This document shows positions 27,495 to 36,773 of a stretch of 64,000 nt of DNA, one piece after another. How positions within the stretch are numbered: position 1 is the stretch's first letter; each line of letters opens with the position of its first letter. The notes under the pieces were generated by a model. That model was not told the origin of the DNA. It made no database searches and saw nothing but the letters and a program-made list of their open reading frames with translations. Source of the DNA: JAUXFS01 sp963772635 (GTDB lineage Bacteria > Pseudomonadota > Alphaproteobacteria > Rhodospirillales > Defluviicoccaceae); assembly GCA_963772635.1 (NCBI GenBank), contig CAVYYK010000003.1, forward strand, positions 1 through 64,000, read 5' to 3'. Position numbers and translations under genes: made by a program.

Positions 27495-29069
27495 TTATGT
27501 TTGTTGTGACGCTTTTCGGATGGTGTTGTCGTCCTCCATCGTCGCGGCCAGTTCGACCAGCTTCCGCTTGAGCACCTTGCCGGTGGAGCCGGCCGGAAAC
27601 TCGTCCAGCCTGACGATCCTAGAGGGCACCTTATAGGGGGCCAAACGGTTTGCCGCGAACATCCGGATCTCGTCTTCGCCGACGGCGCAACCGGGCACCG
27701 TCTGGACGAAGGCGACGACCTCCTCGTTGCCGGCCACGCGCCTGCCGACGACGGCGGACAGGGTGACGGCGGGATGGTCGTTGAGCACGCCCTCCACCTC
27801 GGCGGGATAGACGTTGAAGCCGGACCGGATGATCAGCTCCTTGGCGCGGCCGACGATGAACAGATGGCCGTCGGTCCCGGATCGGGCGAGATCCCCCGTC
27901 CGCAGCCAGCCGTCGTTCGACAGCACCTCGCACGTCGCCTTCTCGTTTCGGTAGTAGCCGGCCATCACGTTGGGGCCCCTCACCCACAGCTCGCCGACGT
28001 TGCCCGGCTCTGCATCCCGGCCGTCGGCATCGACGATCCGGGTCTCGAGGCCCGGCAACGGCGGACCGACCGAGTCGTCGGACCGCGGCTCGTCGATCAG
28101 GGTCTGGGAGACGGTCGGCGCGCATTCGGTCAGCCCGTATCCGTTGTTGAGGATGAGGCCGAAGGTCTTCTCGACCCGGGACTTGAGCGCCAGATCCAAC
28201 GGCGCCCCGCCGGCGGACAGATAGCGGAGCCGCGGCGCCTCGAGCCGGATGCCCTTGACCTGGGCGTACTCCAGCAGCCGGGCATACATCGCCGGCACGC
28301 CCTGGAAGACCGTGATGCCGCGGGCCAGCGCCGCTGCCAGATGACCCGGATCGAAACGCGGCACCAGCTCCAGGCAACCACCGGCATAGACGGTGCCGAG
28401 GAAGGTCGACGCCAGCCCGAACACGTGCGAGATGGGCAGCACCCCGTAGACGAGATCGCCGGCGGCAAGGCCGCGCTGACGTCCGGAAACGGCGGCGATG
28501 TAGAGGACGTTGCGGTGGGTGAGCATCACTCCCTTGGGCTCGGCGGTGGTTCCCGAGGTGTAGATCAACGCCGCGACCTGCCGATCTCCGGCGGAGTGAA
28601 CCGGCTCGACCTCGCCCTCGAACGTTGCGCTCACGGCCAACGGTTCGATGCCGTCGATGCGGAGGGTGTCGGCGCCGTGCCGGTCAGCGTGGGCGCGCGC
28701 TTCCGGCGAGACGGAGACGGTGTAGAACACCCGCCGGGGCCGGCAATGATCGCGGATGACGTCGATCTCGCGTGAAGACATGCGGGCATTGACGATTACC
28801 GACCACGCGTCCAGTTCGCTCGCCGCGAACACCAGGGCGACGAGGGCGATGCTGTTCTCGTTGACGATCATCACCCGGTCGCCGGGCCGCACCCCGAGAC
28901 CGAGCAGGACATCCTTGGCCGCGGCGATCGCGGTCGCCAGTTCACCGTAGGTCATCACGGTGTCCGCCGCCCGCAGCGCCGGGGCGTGCGGCGCCCGCCC
29001 GGCCCACGCCAGAGGGACGTGGCTGATCCGCCGCGGCAACCCGGCGATGATCCTGGCGAAATCGCTCAC
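27495..29069 (-). CDS. AMP-forming acyl-CoA synthetase
   Basis: 524 residues of the ANL adenylating family. A P-loop-like motif YTSGTTAEPKGVMLTH (A3, about residue 165), NNGYGLTECAP (A5), GWLRTGDLARSGTDGHLFIVGR (A7/A8, in part) and the catalytic Lys near the end (PAGSTGKVLKRKL, A10) are all present. It activates a carboxylic acid to its CoA ester with ATP. GTG start overlaps the acyl-CoA dehydrogenase stop (GTGA). It resembles 4-coumarate or medium/long-chain acyl-CoA ligases; substrate unknown. Confidence 0.9.
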   Translation of the reverse strand: MSDFARIIAGLPRRISHVPLAWAGRAPHAPALRAADTVMTYGELATAIAAAKDVLLGLGVRPGDRVMIVNENSIALVALVFAASELDAWSVIVNARMSSREIDVIRDHCRPRRVFYTVSVSPEARAHADRHGADTLRIDGIEPLAVSATFEGEVEPVHSAGDRQVAALIYTSGTTAEPKGVMLTHRNVLYIAAVSGRQRGLAAGDLVYGVLPISHVFGLASTFLGTVYAGGCLELVPRFDPGHLAAALARGITVFQGVPAMYARLLEYAQVKGIRLEAPRLRYLSAGGAPLDLALKSRVEKTFGLILNNGYGLTECAPTVSQTLIDEPRSDDSVGPPLPGLETRIVDADGRDAEPGNVGELWVRGPNVMAGYYRNEKATCEVLSNDGWLRTGDLARSGTDGHLFIVGRAKELIIRSGFNVYPAEVEGVLNDHPAVTLSAVVGRRVAGNEEVVAFVQTVPGCAVGEDEIRMFAANRLAPYKVPSRIVRLDEFPAGSTGKVLKRKLVELAATMEDDNTIRKASQQT

Positions 29070-30220
29070 CCCCGCGCCTCTCGGATCATGTTGCGGGCGA
29101 TCACCAGTTGCTGGATCTGGCTGGTTCCTTCGTACAGGCGGAACAGCCTTACGTCCCGATAGAAGCGCTCGACCGCGTAGTCGGAGACGTAGCCGGCGCC
29201 GCCGTGGATCTGCACCGCGCGGTCGGCGACACGCCCGACCATCTCGGTGGCGAACAGCTTGCAGCAGCCGGCGATGGTGTTGACGTTCTCGCCGGCGTCG
29301 CGGCGGCGTGCGGCGTCCATCACCATGCAACGGGCGGCGTAGGCCTCGGTCTTGCTGTCAGCCAGCATCGCCTGGACCAGTTGGAACTCGGCGATCGGTT
29401 TGCCGAACTGCTTGCGCTCCATCGCATAATTGAGACTGTCGCGGATCAATCGTTCGGCGACGCCGACGCTGACCGCGGAGATGTGGAGGCGTCCGCGGTC
29501 GAGGGTCTTCATCGCGGTCTTGAAACCCAGTCCCTCGACACCGCCGAGCAACGCCGATGCCGGCACGCGGCAGTCCTCGAAGATGACGTCGCAGGTGTGG
29601 GCGCCGCGTTGTCCCATCTTCTTGTCGAGCTTGCCGAGCGACAGACCGGGCGTGCCGGCCTCGACCAGAAACGCCGACACGCCCTTCGCGTCGGTCGTCT
29701 TGGGGTCGGTGCGCGCGAACACCGTGAACAGGCCGGCCTCGGGCGCATTGGTGATATAGCGCTTGGTACCGTTGAGTACGTACGAGTCGCCGTCGCGGCG
29801 GGCGCTGGTCCTGAGCGAGGCGGCATCGGAGCCGGCCTCCGGCTCTGTCAGGGCAAAGGCGCCGATGATCTCGCCCGCGGCCAGCCTCGGCAGATAGCGC
29901 CGCTTCTGCTCGTCGGTGCCGTCCATGACCAGCCCCTGGCCGCCGATCCCGTTATTGGTCCCGAGAAGGGAACGGAAGGCCGGCGAGGTCTGGCCCAGTT
30001 CGAACGCGAGCTGGACTTCCTCTTCCATGGTCAGGCCGAGGCCACCGTACTCCTCTGGAAGCGCGTAGCCGAACAGGCCCAACCCACGCAATTCCTCGCG
30101 GATCTCGTCGGGGACGGCGTCGTCCTCGGCGACCTTGTCTTCGAGCGGCACCAGCCGCTCGCGCACGAAACGCGCCACGGTTTCGAGGAGTTGGTTCAGT
30201 GTTTCCTGGTCAAGGGCCAT
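29066..30220 (-). CDS. Acyl-CoA dehydrogenase
   Basis: 384 residues, the normal length. FAD- and substrate-binding motifs are IGAFALTEPEAGSDAASLRT, YVLNGTKRYITNAPEAG, DRGRLHISAVSVGVAERLI and VQIHGGAGYVSDYAVERFYR. The catalytic Glu is in LFRLYEGTSQIQQLVIAR near residue 366. It oxidises an acyl-CoA to the enoyl-CoA for the hydratase encoded on the other strand. It lies 34 bp after iclR and is coupled to the ligase gene, so the regulator heads this operon. Confidence 0.93.
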   Translation of the reverse strand: MALDQETLNQLLETVARFVRERLVPLEDKVAEDDAVPDEIREELRGLGLFGYALPEEYGGLGLTMEEEVQLAFELGQTSPAFRSLLGTNNGIGGQGLVMDGTDEQKRRYLPRLAAGEIIGAFALTEPEAGSDAASLRTSARRDGDSYVLNGTKRYITNAPEAGLFTVFARTDPKTTDAKGVSAFLVEAGTPGLSLGKLDKKMGQRGAHTCDVIFEDCRVPASALLGGVEGLGFKTAMKTLDRGRLHISAVSVGVAERLIRDSLNYAMERKQFGKPIAEFQLVQAMLADSKTEAYAARCMVMDAARRRDAGENVNTIAGCCKLFATEMVGRVADRAVQIHGGAGYVSDYAVERFYRDVRLFRLYEGTSQIQQLVIARNMIREARG

Positions 30221-30254
30221 ATTTCGCTTCCCGCGTTTCGGTTTCGGTTACGGA

Positions 30255-31073
30255 TCAGTATCGGGCGATCGAAGCGCCCACCTTGCGCACCATCTCCACC
30301 AGTCGCGGCCCGAGATCCTCTTCCAGCCGCCTGCGATCGAGAAGATAGGCCGGACCGCCGCAGTTGAACGCCAGGATCGGCGAGCCGTCGCGGGGCACCA
30401 ACGGCGCGCCGACGGCGCGAATGTCGGGAGTCCACTCGCCCATGGAGAGGCTGAACCCCCGGGTCTTGACGTCATCGATCGCCTTGTCGATGCCGTCCAG
30501 GATCTGCGGCCAGCGCTCCTTTTCGCGTATCCGAATGTGCTCCATCAGATAGCCGCGCTCGCCGTCCGGCAATGCCGCGAGGAATGCCCTCCCCATCGAT
30601 GTCGTCGCAATCGGAATCCGTGAGCCGACGTCGAGCCTTAGGGTGACTGCGGTGTTCGGCCGGCAACTCTCCAGGTACACCATGCTCAACCGGTCGCGGC
30701 CGCCCAGTCCGACCGAAACGCCCGAATACTCGGCCAGTTCCTGCATCAGCGGTCGCGCCACCTGGCGGATGTCCATTCCCGCGAGGCAGGCAAAGCCGAG
30801 CGACAGCACCGGCGTTCCCAGGGTGTATTTTCCGGTACTCTGCGAATAGGTGAGATAGCCGAGGTTGCACAGCGTGTAGGTCAACCGCGAAACCGTCGGC
30901 TTCGGCAGGTCCGTCCGGGCCGCGATCTCCTGATTGCCGAGCGCGCCGTCGCCGGGCCGGAAGGCGCGCAGCACGTCGAGCCCCCTCGCCAGGGCGACGA
31001 CGAATTGCCGGTCCCTGACTTCCGGTTCTCCGCCCGGTCGCGCACCGGGAGCGGTTTCCTGCCGCTTGCGCAA
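30255..31073 (-). CDS. IclR-family transcriptional regulator
   Basis: 272 residues. N-terminal winged helix with recognition helix (LGNQEIAARTDLPKPTVSRL, about 45-65) and C-terminal effector domain (GVSVGLGGRDRLSMVYLESC, IPIATTSMGRAFLAALPDGE, GFSLSMGEWTPDIRAVGAPL). The nearest functional group is PcaU/PobR/PcaR-like regulators of aromatic-acid catabolism. Start is TTG at 31073 with GGGAGGG six bases upstream. It is transcribed with the acyl-CoA dehydrogenase operon and divergently from the hydratase operon, so one site set between them could control both directions. Confidence 0.92.
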   Translation of the reverse strand: MRKRQETAPGARPGGEPEVRDRQFVVALARGLDVLRAFRPGDGALGNQEIAARTDLPKPTVSRLTYTLCNLGYLTYSQSTGKYTLGTPVLSLGFACLAGMDIRQVARPLMQELAEYSGVSVGLGGRDRLSMVYLESCRPNTAVTLRLDVGSRIPIATTSMGRAFLAALPDGERGYLMEHIRIREKERWPQILDGIDKAIDDVKTRGFSLSMGEWTPDIRAVGAPLVPRDGSPILAFNCGGPAYLLDRRRLEEDLGPRLVEMVRKVGASIARY

Positions 31074-31147
31074 GTGGGGCCCTCCCTAGTTTCCCGTTTT
31101 TCTTGTTTGACGCCGACACATCGGGAACCATGCCGACAGATTTGGAT

Positions 31148-31164
31148 TGAAAACCACTGTTTCA
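31148..31164. promoter_or_regulatory. Candidate IclR operator 1
   Basis: Inverted repeat TGAAA-ACCACTG-TTTCA in the 156-bp divergent region between iclR and the hydratase gene. IclR-family sites are often palindromes of the TGAAA...TTTCA type (KdgR-like). Function inferred from position and symmetry only. Confidence 0.45.
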
Positions 31165-31195
31165 CGGTTTACCGTCCAAGTCAACAAATGCGAAA

Positions 31196-31216
31196 TATAA
31201 TTTTGCATAGCAAAAT
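31196..31216 (+). promoter_or_regulatory. Perfect -10 hexamer overlapped by a second palindrome
   Basis: TATAAT at 31196-31201 is followed by the inverted repeat ATTTTGC-ATA-GCAAAAT (31200-31216), with perfect 7-bp arms. It lies 14 bp before the start of the hydratase gene. A protein bound there would block or reposition RNA polymerase. No good -35 hexamer is seen 16-18 bp upstream, which fits activator control. Confidence 0.5.
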
Positions 31217-31229
31217 AAAGGGAGGTCCG

Positions 31230-32000
31230 ATGACTGAAGTGTTGTGCGAAAGGCCCCGCGACGGCGTCGCCCTCGTCCGCATCAACCGCCCGCAGGTCAA
31301 GAACGCCATCAACATGCGGGTGCGCGAGCTGTTGACCGAGCACTTCACCCGACTCGGTGGCGACGATGACGTGCGTTGCATCGTGCTCACCGGCAACGAG
31401 GACGCATTCGTCGCCGGCGCCGACATCGGCGAGATGGCCGAGTTGACTCCCACCGAACTGATGCTGCGGCGAAACCACCTGCACTGGCGGGCGATCGCGT
31501 CGTGCCCCAAGCCGGTCATCGCCGCCGTCAACGGCTTTGCCCTGGGCGGCGGCTGCGAGCTCGCCATGCACGCCGACATCATCATCGCCGGCGAGGGCGC
31601 CAAGTTCGGCCAGCCGGAGATCCGGGTCGGGATCATGCCCGGCGCCGGCGGCAGCCAGCGCCTCACCCGCGCCGTCGGCAAGTTCAAGGCGATGAAGATG
31701 GTCCTCACCGGCGAGCCGGTGACGGCGGCCGAGGCCGAGGCCATGGGTCTGGTCAGTGAGGTCGTGCCCGACGCCGAGGTGCTGGAGCGGGCGCTGAAGA
31801 TGGCCGAGCGGATCGCCGCGATGCCGCCGCTCGCGGTGATGCAGATCAAGGAGGTGTTGCTGGCGGGTCAGGATGCCTCGCTGGAAACGGCGCTGATGCT
31901 GGAACGCAAGGCCTTCCAGATGTTGTTCGACAGCCGCGACCAGAAGGAAGGCATGAAGGCCTTTGCCGAGAAGAGAAAACCGCGCTACCAAGGGAGATGA
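31230..32000 (+). CDS. Enoyl-CoA hydratase/isomerase (PaaF-like)
   Basis: 256 residues. Crotonase signature: oxyanion-hole strands DAFVAGADIGEMAEL and VNGFALGGGCELAMHADI, with the catalytic acid region KFGQPEIRVGIMPGAGG. RBS GGGAGG lies just before the ATG at 31230. It hydrates enoyl-CoA to 3-hydroxyacyl-CoA. Its stop overlaps the start of the dehydrogenase (ATGA). First gene of a plus-strand beta-oxidation operon. Confidence 0.93.
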   Translation: MTEVLCERPRDGVALVRINRPQVKNAINMRVRELLTEHFTRLGGDDDVRCIVLTGNEDAFVAGADIGEMAELTPTELMLRRNHLHWRAIASCPKPVIAAVNGFALGGGCELAMHADIIIAGEGAKFGQPEIRVGIMPGAGGSQRLTRAVGKFKAMKMVLTGEPVTAAEAEAMGLVSEVVPDAEVLERALKMAERIAAMPPLAVMQIKEVLLAGQDASLETALMLERKAFQMLFDSRDQKEGMKAFAEKRKPRYQGR

Positions 32001-33540
32001 CGACCATGACGCTGGATCCCGATAGACCCGACCTGTGCCTCGGGGTCATCGGCGCCGGGGCGATGGGCCGCGGCATCGTCCAGGTGGCGGCGACGGCGGG
32101 GATTCGGGTGCTGATCAGCGACGCTCAGGAGGGCGCGGCGGAAAAGGCCGTCGCCTTCATCACCGACATGCTCGACCGCGCGGTCGCCAAGGGGCGCGTT
32201 TCGGCGGCCGATGCCACCGCGACCAAGGATCGGATCGAGATCGTCCACGGCGGACTGATGCCGTTCTCCCAATGCCAGGTGATCGTCGAGGCGATCGTCG
32301 AGAACCTGGAGGTGAAGCGCGAACTGTTCAGCGGGCTGGAGGAGTTCGTCGCCGACGACTGCGTGCTGGCGACCAACACGTCGTCACTGTCGGTCACCGC
32401 CATCGCCGCCGGCTGCCGTCGGCCCAGCCGGGTGGCGGGGTTCCACTTTTTCAATCCGGTGCCGCTGATGAAGGTGGTCGAGGTCATCGGCGGCGAGCTC
32501 ACCGATGCGTGGGTGACCGACGCCCTCGCCGGCATCGCCCGGCGCATGGGTCATCACCCGGCGGTCACCGTCGACATGCCCGGCTTCCTGGTCAACCACG
32601 CCGGCCGCGGGTTCGGCACCGAGGCGCTCCGGATCGTCGGTGAAGGCATCGCCGATTTCCCCGGGATCGACCGGGTGCTGCGCGATGTCGCCGGCTTCCG
32701 CATGGGCCCGTTCGAGCTGATGGACCTGACCGGTCTCGACGTCTCCCACACGGTGATGGAGTCGATCTACGACCAGTTCTATCAGGAGCCGCGGTTTCGC
32801 CCCTCGCCGATCACCCGCCGACGGGTGATCGCCGGCCTCTACGGCCGCAAGAGCGGACGCGGGTTCTACGACTACGCCGACGGCAAGATGGCATCGCCCC
32901 CCGAACAGAAGGTTCCCGAAGCGCCGCGCCGCTCTGCCGGTGTGGGTGAGCCCGGCCGAGCCCGAGGCCCAGGCGGCGCTGACGAAGGTGTTGCGCGATG
33001 CCGGCGCCGAGGTGCGCGAGGGCGCCGATCCGCCCGCGAAAGCCGTCCTGTTCGTCACCCCCTTCGGCGCGGACGCGACGACAACGGCGGTGATGCAGGG
33101 ACTGGATGCGGCGCGCACCGTCGCCGTCGACACCCTGTTCGGCCTCGACCGCCGCCGCACCCTGATGACGACGCCGGTCACCGACGCCGCCGTCCGCGAC
33201 ACCGCCCACGCGCTGTTGGCGCGGCGACGGGACGCCGGTGACGGTGATCCACGACAGCCCCGGTTTCATCGCCCAGCGGGTGGTCGCCGCCATCGTCAAC
33301 ATCGGTTGCGACATCGCCCAGCAGCGCATCGCTCGGCCCGCCGACATCGACACCGCGGTCCGGCTCGGCCTCGGCTACCCCCATGGTCCGCTCGGCTTCG
33401 GCGACGCCGTCGGGCCGCGGCGGGTGCTCGCCATCCTCGAGGCGATGGAGCGTTTCTACGGTGACCCGCGCTACCGCCCGAGCCCATGGCTCAGACGCCG
33501 GGCGCTGCTCGGCGTCTCGCTGACGACGCCGGAAGACTGA
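31997..33540 (+). CDS. 3-hydroxyacyl-CoA dehydrogenase (PaaH-like), two +1 frame breaks
   Basis: Rossmann domain GVIGAGAMGRGIVQVAATAG, NAD domain hallmark ATNTSSLSVTAIA and catalytic His region AGFHFFNPVPLMKVVEVI. The first C-terminal domain ends FYDYADGKM. The second half, typical of ~500-residue PaaH/PaaC-type enzymes with duplicated C-terminal domain, reads on in two other frames: VWVSPAEPEAQAALTKVLRD from about 32935 and VIHDSPGFIAQRVVAAIVNI from about 33240. One extra base at each junction (near 32930 and 33230) restores ~513 residues. It oxidises 3-hydroxyacyl-CoA with NAD+. Confidence 0.85.
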
Positions 33541-33588
33541 CCGCCGGAAGAGCGACCCCCGGAAGAGGACCCAAGGAGGAGACCAACC

Positions 33589-34794
33589 ATGCTCGACGCC
33601 TACATCTACGACGGCATACGCACGCCGATCGGCCGGCACGCCGGCGCCCTGGCCAAGGTCCGCCCCGACGACCTGCTCGCCGGGACCATCCGGGCGCTGG
33701 TCGGGCGCTCCGCCTTCAAGCCCGAGCAGATCGAGGACGTGGTGATGGGCTGCACCTGCCAGGCGGGCGAGGATTCGCGGAACGTCGCCCGTCACGCCGG
33801 CCTGCTCGCCGGACTGCCGATGGAAGCCGGAGGCGTCACCCTCAATCGGCTGTGCGGCAGCGGGCTGGCGGCGATCCTCGATGCCGGTCGCGCCACCACC
33901 TGCGGCGAGGGCGAGCTGTTCGTCGCCGGCGGGGTCGAGAGCATGAGCCGCGCCCCGTTCGTGCTCGCCAAGGCCGAGAGCGCCTACAGCCGCAAGGCCG
34001 AGATCTACGACACCACCATGGGCGCCCGCTTTCCCAACCGCGCCATCCGCGCCCAGTTCGGCAGCGACACCATGCCGGAGACGGCGGACAACATCGCCCA
34101 CGACCTCGACATCGGCCGCGAGGAAAGCGACCGCTTCGCCGAAGCCTCGCAGAACAAATATCAGGCCGCCAAGGCCGCCGGCTTCTATGACGAAGAGCTG
34201 CTGCCGGTCGAGGTGCCGACCCGGGGCAAGGCGCCGCCGGTGCAAGTCGGCGAGGACGAACATCCCCGCGCCGGTACCACCTTCGACAAGCTGGCGACGC
34301 TCAAGCCGCTGTTCGAGGGCGGCGTGGTCACCGCCGGCAACGCCTCGGGCATCAACGACGGCGCCGTCGCCTTACTGGTCGGCAGCCGCGCCGCCGGCGA
34401 GAAGGCCGGCGTCAAGCCGCGCGGCCGCATCGTCGCCGGGGCGATCGCCGGCGTCCCGCCGCGGGTGATGGGCCTCGGCCCGGTGCCGTCGTCGCGCAAG
34501 GCGGTGGAGCGGGCCGGGCTCACCCTCGCCGACTTCGACGTGATCGAGATCAACGAGGCCTTCGCCACCCAGGTTCTCGGCTGCCTCAAGCAGATGCAGC
34601 TCCCCGCCGACGACAGCCGCCTCAACCCCAACGGCGGTGCCATCGCCATCGGCCATCCCCTCGGCGCCTCCGGCGCCCGCCTGACGCTGACCGCGCTCCG
34701 CCAGCTGGAGCGCACCGGCGGCCGCTACGCCCTGGTCACCATGTGCATCGGCATCGGCCAAGGCATCGCCGCGGTACTCGAGCGGGTGGAGTGA
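33589..34794 (+). CDS. Acetyl-CoA acyltransferase (thiolase, PcaF/PaaJ-like)
   Basis: 401 residues. Nucleophile Cys in GVTLNRLCGSGLAAI (about 90), VAGGVESMSRAPFV, INEAFATQVLGCLKQ, catalytic His in NPNGGAIAIGHPLGASGARL and second Cys in VTMCIGIGQG. RBS AAGGAGG precedes the ATG. It cleaves 3-ketoacyl-CoA with CoA and closes the beta-oxidation cycle. The YIYDGIRTPIGRHAGAL start is most like 3-oxoadipyl-CoA thiolases, which hints at a dicarboxylic or ring-cleavage product as substrate (inference). Confidence 0.93.
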   Translation: MLDAYIYDGIRTPIGRHAGALAKVRPDDLLAGTIRALVGRSAFKPEQIEDVVMGCTCQAGEDSRNVARHAGLLAGLPMEAGGVTLNRLCGSGLAAILDAGRATTCGEGELFVAGGVESMSRAPFVLAKAESAYSRKAEIYDTTMGARFPNRAIRAQFGSDTMPETADNIAHDLDIGREESDRFAEASQNKYQAAKAAGFYDEELLPVEVPTRGKAPPVQVGEDEHPRAGTTFDKLATLKPLFEGGVVTAGNASGINDGAVALLVGSRAAGEKAGVKPRGRIVAGAIAGVPPRVMGLGPVPSSRKAVERAGLTLADFDVIEINEAFATQVLGCLKQMQLPADDSRLNPNGGAIAIGHPLGASGARLTLTALRQLERTGGRYALVTMCIGIGQGIAAVLERVE

Positions 34795-35103
34795 TCAGAG
34801 CAACCGTCGCAAACAGTCGAACCTTCGATCGCTCGGGGTCTCCCAACTCGAAAGGAGTCGGCGTCCAACCACTGGACGTATAGGCGGGAACCGAATCGCC
34901 CACGCTTTTTCGCCTGAACCCTCACGCTCGCCTGACGACTCGCCTTTTGATCCTATCGGCTTACCGGTTTGGCAACGTACTGATCTCAATGAACAACCAA
35001 GCTGTCGCACCCTTGGATGTTTGGGCCCAGCTTTTCCACGTTGCAAGAAGCGTCCGTTAGCCCAAAAAGAAAGGCGCCGTACTTGGGAAAATCGGTGGTG
35101 CGC
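34795..35103. other. Intergenic region, no gene recognised
   Basis: 309 bp after the thiolase. A minus-strand reading frame across its left half (34725-34925) overlaps the thiolase 3' end and has poor codon bias, so it is not called. No tRNA fold, repeat or clear terminator was identified. Confidence 0.35.
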
Positions 35104-35448
35104 ATGATCGACAATTTGGAACTGGTCGACCGTTTGCTCGGCGAATTCAGGGCGCTAATCCCGCTTCCGGCGACGACCACGCCGTCACTCGCGACAATAC
35201 TTCGCCAGCGGAAAGCGAACCGACCCCTGCCGCGGCAGTGCCAAGTGACAAGGATCGACTACGCCGGCGAAGAAGGCGGCATCATGTGCGGGCTCGATTT
35301 CGGCATGGCCGATGCCGACTCGGCACACTTCGTGTCAATTACTCACCTGACATTCGATCGCAGCGTTCCGCTGTACCGGGAGATCGAAGCGTATCGGAAG
35401 CACCGCATCAAGCGCCTGCGCCGACTGAACGGAGCTATGTCCCCGTGA
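35104..35448 (+). CDS. Hypothetical protein
   Basis: 114 residues from ATG 35104 (an upstream in-frame start at 35017 is possible). Helical N-terminus (MIDNLELVDRLLGEFRALIP), a middle with paired Cys positions (QCQVTRIDYAGEEGGIMCGL) and a basic helical tail (EIEAYRKHRIKRLRRLNG). No signal or membrane segment. Lies 50 bp before the DUF6398 gene on the same strand and may share its transcript. Family not recognised. Confidence 0.5.
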   Translation: MIDNLELVDRLLGEFRALIPLPATTTPSLATILRQRKANRPLPRQCQVTRIDYAGEEGGIMCGLDFGMADADSAHFVSITHLTFDRSVPLYREIEAYRKHRIKRLRRLNGAMSP

Positions 35449-35498
35449 CAACGACCGCCACGGATCACCCACACACACCCTGAGAGGAGGTTGAAGCG

Positions 35499-36722
35499 AT
35501 GCCCCGTCCCTCCCCGTCGACCGCCGTTCCCAAGGCGATGGAAACGCACTACCGGGTCGTTACAGAACTCACCGACGGTTTTTGCCGCCAACACCTCGAC
35601 GAGGAGTATGCCGGCCTCGCCCGTCTGGCGGTGGCCGGCTTGTGCCGCAAGCGACCGAGCCCGCTTCTGTCGGGAAAACCGAACACATGGGCTTGCGGTG
35701 TCGTCTACGCCCTCGGCCAGGTCAACTTCTTGTCCGACAAAGACACTAGTCCCCACATGGGCATGCAGGACCTGTGCACTCGGTTCGGCGTTGCCCCGTC
35801 GACCGGTGGCAACAAGGCGAAGGCGGTCCGGGATGCGCTCGACATCCGGCACGGGGACCACCGCTGGATCCTGCCCAGCCGAATGAACTCGAGCCCGACG
35901 GTCTGGCTGATCGAGGTCAACGGGTTGGTCGTCGACGCCCGAAAACTGCCCCGCGCCGTGCAGGTCCTTGCTTTCGAGCGCGGTGTCATCCCCTACGTGC
36001 CGGCGGATCGCGATCGTTCCGGCGCCAACAGCCGGATGCAAACGGCCGAGGCCATGCGCTACGACCGCTATCGCAAGATCAACACTGAGCACCAAACGGA
36101 AATCGCGAAACGACTGCTGGCCGGCCCGGTCGCCGAGCATGCCGACGCTCTCGGGTTGATCGAAAGCCTGGAGGATCTGGCCGGGATGGAACCCGATGAT
36201 CTCGCTCCCGCCTTCGATTTGGCGCTCTACGAGGCCGGAGAGGATGGAATGAGCGAGGTTCGGCGATACGTACGGGATCTGCGCGGCATGGTGTCCGCCA
36301 CCGAGGACCGGGTGCTGGCCGCCATGTGCGAAGCCAGGTACTCGATTTTCCGCGTCGTCGAGCGTCACCCGACCGCCGGCGCTTGGCTGTCGGATCTGGC
36401 CACCGGCGAAACGGTGTGGGTCATGGATCGCGGCCTCGACGCTTCGGCGGAGCCGGGCATCGAGCTGGCCCTGCGGCTGTTCCGACCCGACGACTTTTGG
36501 ATGACCACCGGTGTCTGCGTTGTCGTCGAGGGGGATAATGTCTGGCAACTTCTGCAACGTGAGGGGTTGGCCGTCCGCAAAGGCGCGTTGGTCGCGGCCG
36601 GAGATCGTGACCGTCTGGCGATGACGATCTATCGGTTGGCGATCGATCCGGACACACTGAACGACATCAGCGGCCGGGAAGGGACTTCGCAGACCGTCGG
36701 CGGATCCGAACTGGTCGTGTAG
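35499..36722 (+). CDS. DUF6398 domain protein
   Basis: 407 residues. The N-terminal ~165 residues match the DUF6398 pattern: LTDGFCRQHLDEEYAGLARL, RKRPSPLLSGKPNTWACGVV, ALGQVNFLSDKD, LCTRFGVAPSTGGNKAKAVR and WLIEVNGLVVDARKLPR. A linker and a C-terminal ~230-residue region follow that I do not recognise (VVERHPTAGAWLSDLATGET, DFWMTTGVCVVVE), similar in feel to accessory regions of SEC-C/PBPRA-type proteins. Strong ribosome-binding site AGAGGAGGT upstream. Cytoplasmic, function unknown. Confidence 0.75.
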   Translation: MPRPSPSTAVPKAMETHYRVVTELTDGFCRQHLDEEYAGLARLAVAGLCRKRPSPLLSGKPNTWACGVVYALGQVNFLSDKDTSPHMGMQDLCTRFGVAPSTGGNKAKAVRDALDIRHGDHRWILPSRMNSSPTVWLIEVNGLVVDARKLPRAVQVLAFERGVIPYVPADRDRSGANSRMQTAEAMRYDRYRKINTEHQTEIAKRLLAGPVAEHADALGLIESLEDLAGMEPDDLAPAFDLALYEAGEDGMSEVRRYVRDLRGMVSATEDRVLAAMCEARYSIFRVVERHPTAGAWLSDLATGETVWVMDRGLDASAEPGIELALRLFRPDDFWMTTGVCVVVEGDNVWQLLQREGLAVRKGALVAAGDRDRLAMTIYRLAIDPDTLNDISGREGTSQTVGGSELVV

Positions 36723-36773
36723 TCCTGGGAATCCGGTCTGGGGCGCCCGTACCCCCGTCCCGCTTTTGCTCGG

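Noticed and set aside
34725..34925. 66-residue minus-strand frame overlapping the thiolase end
   Set aside because: Overlaps a conserved gene and lacks coding bias or a start signal.
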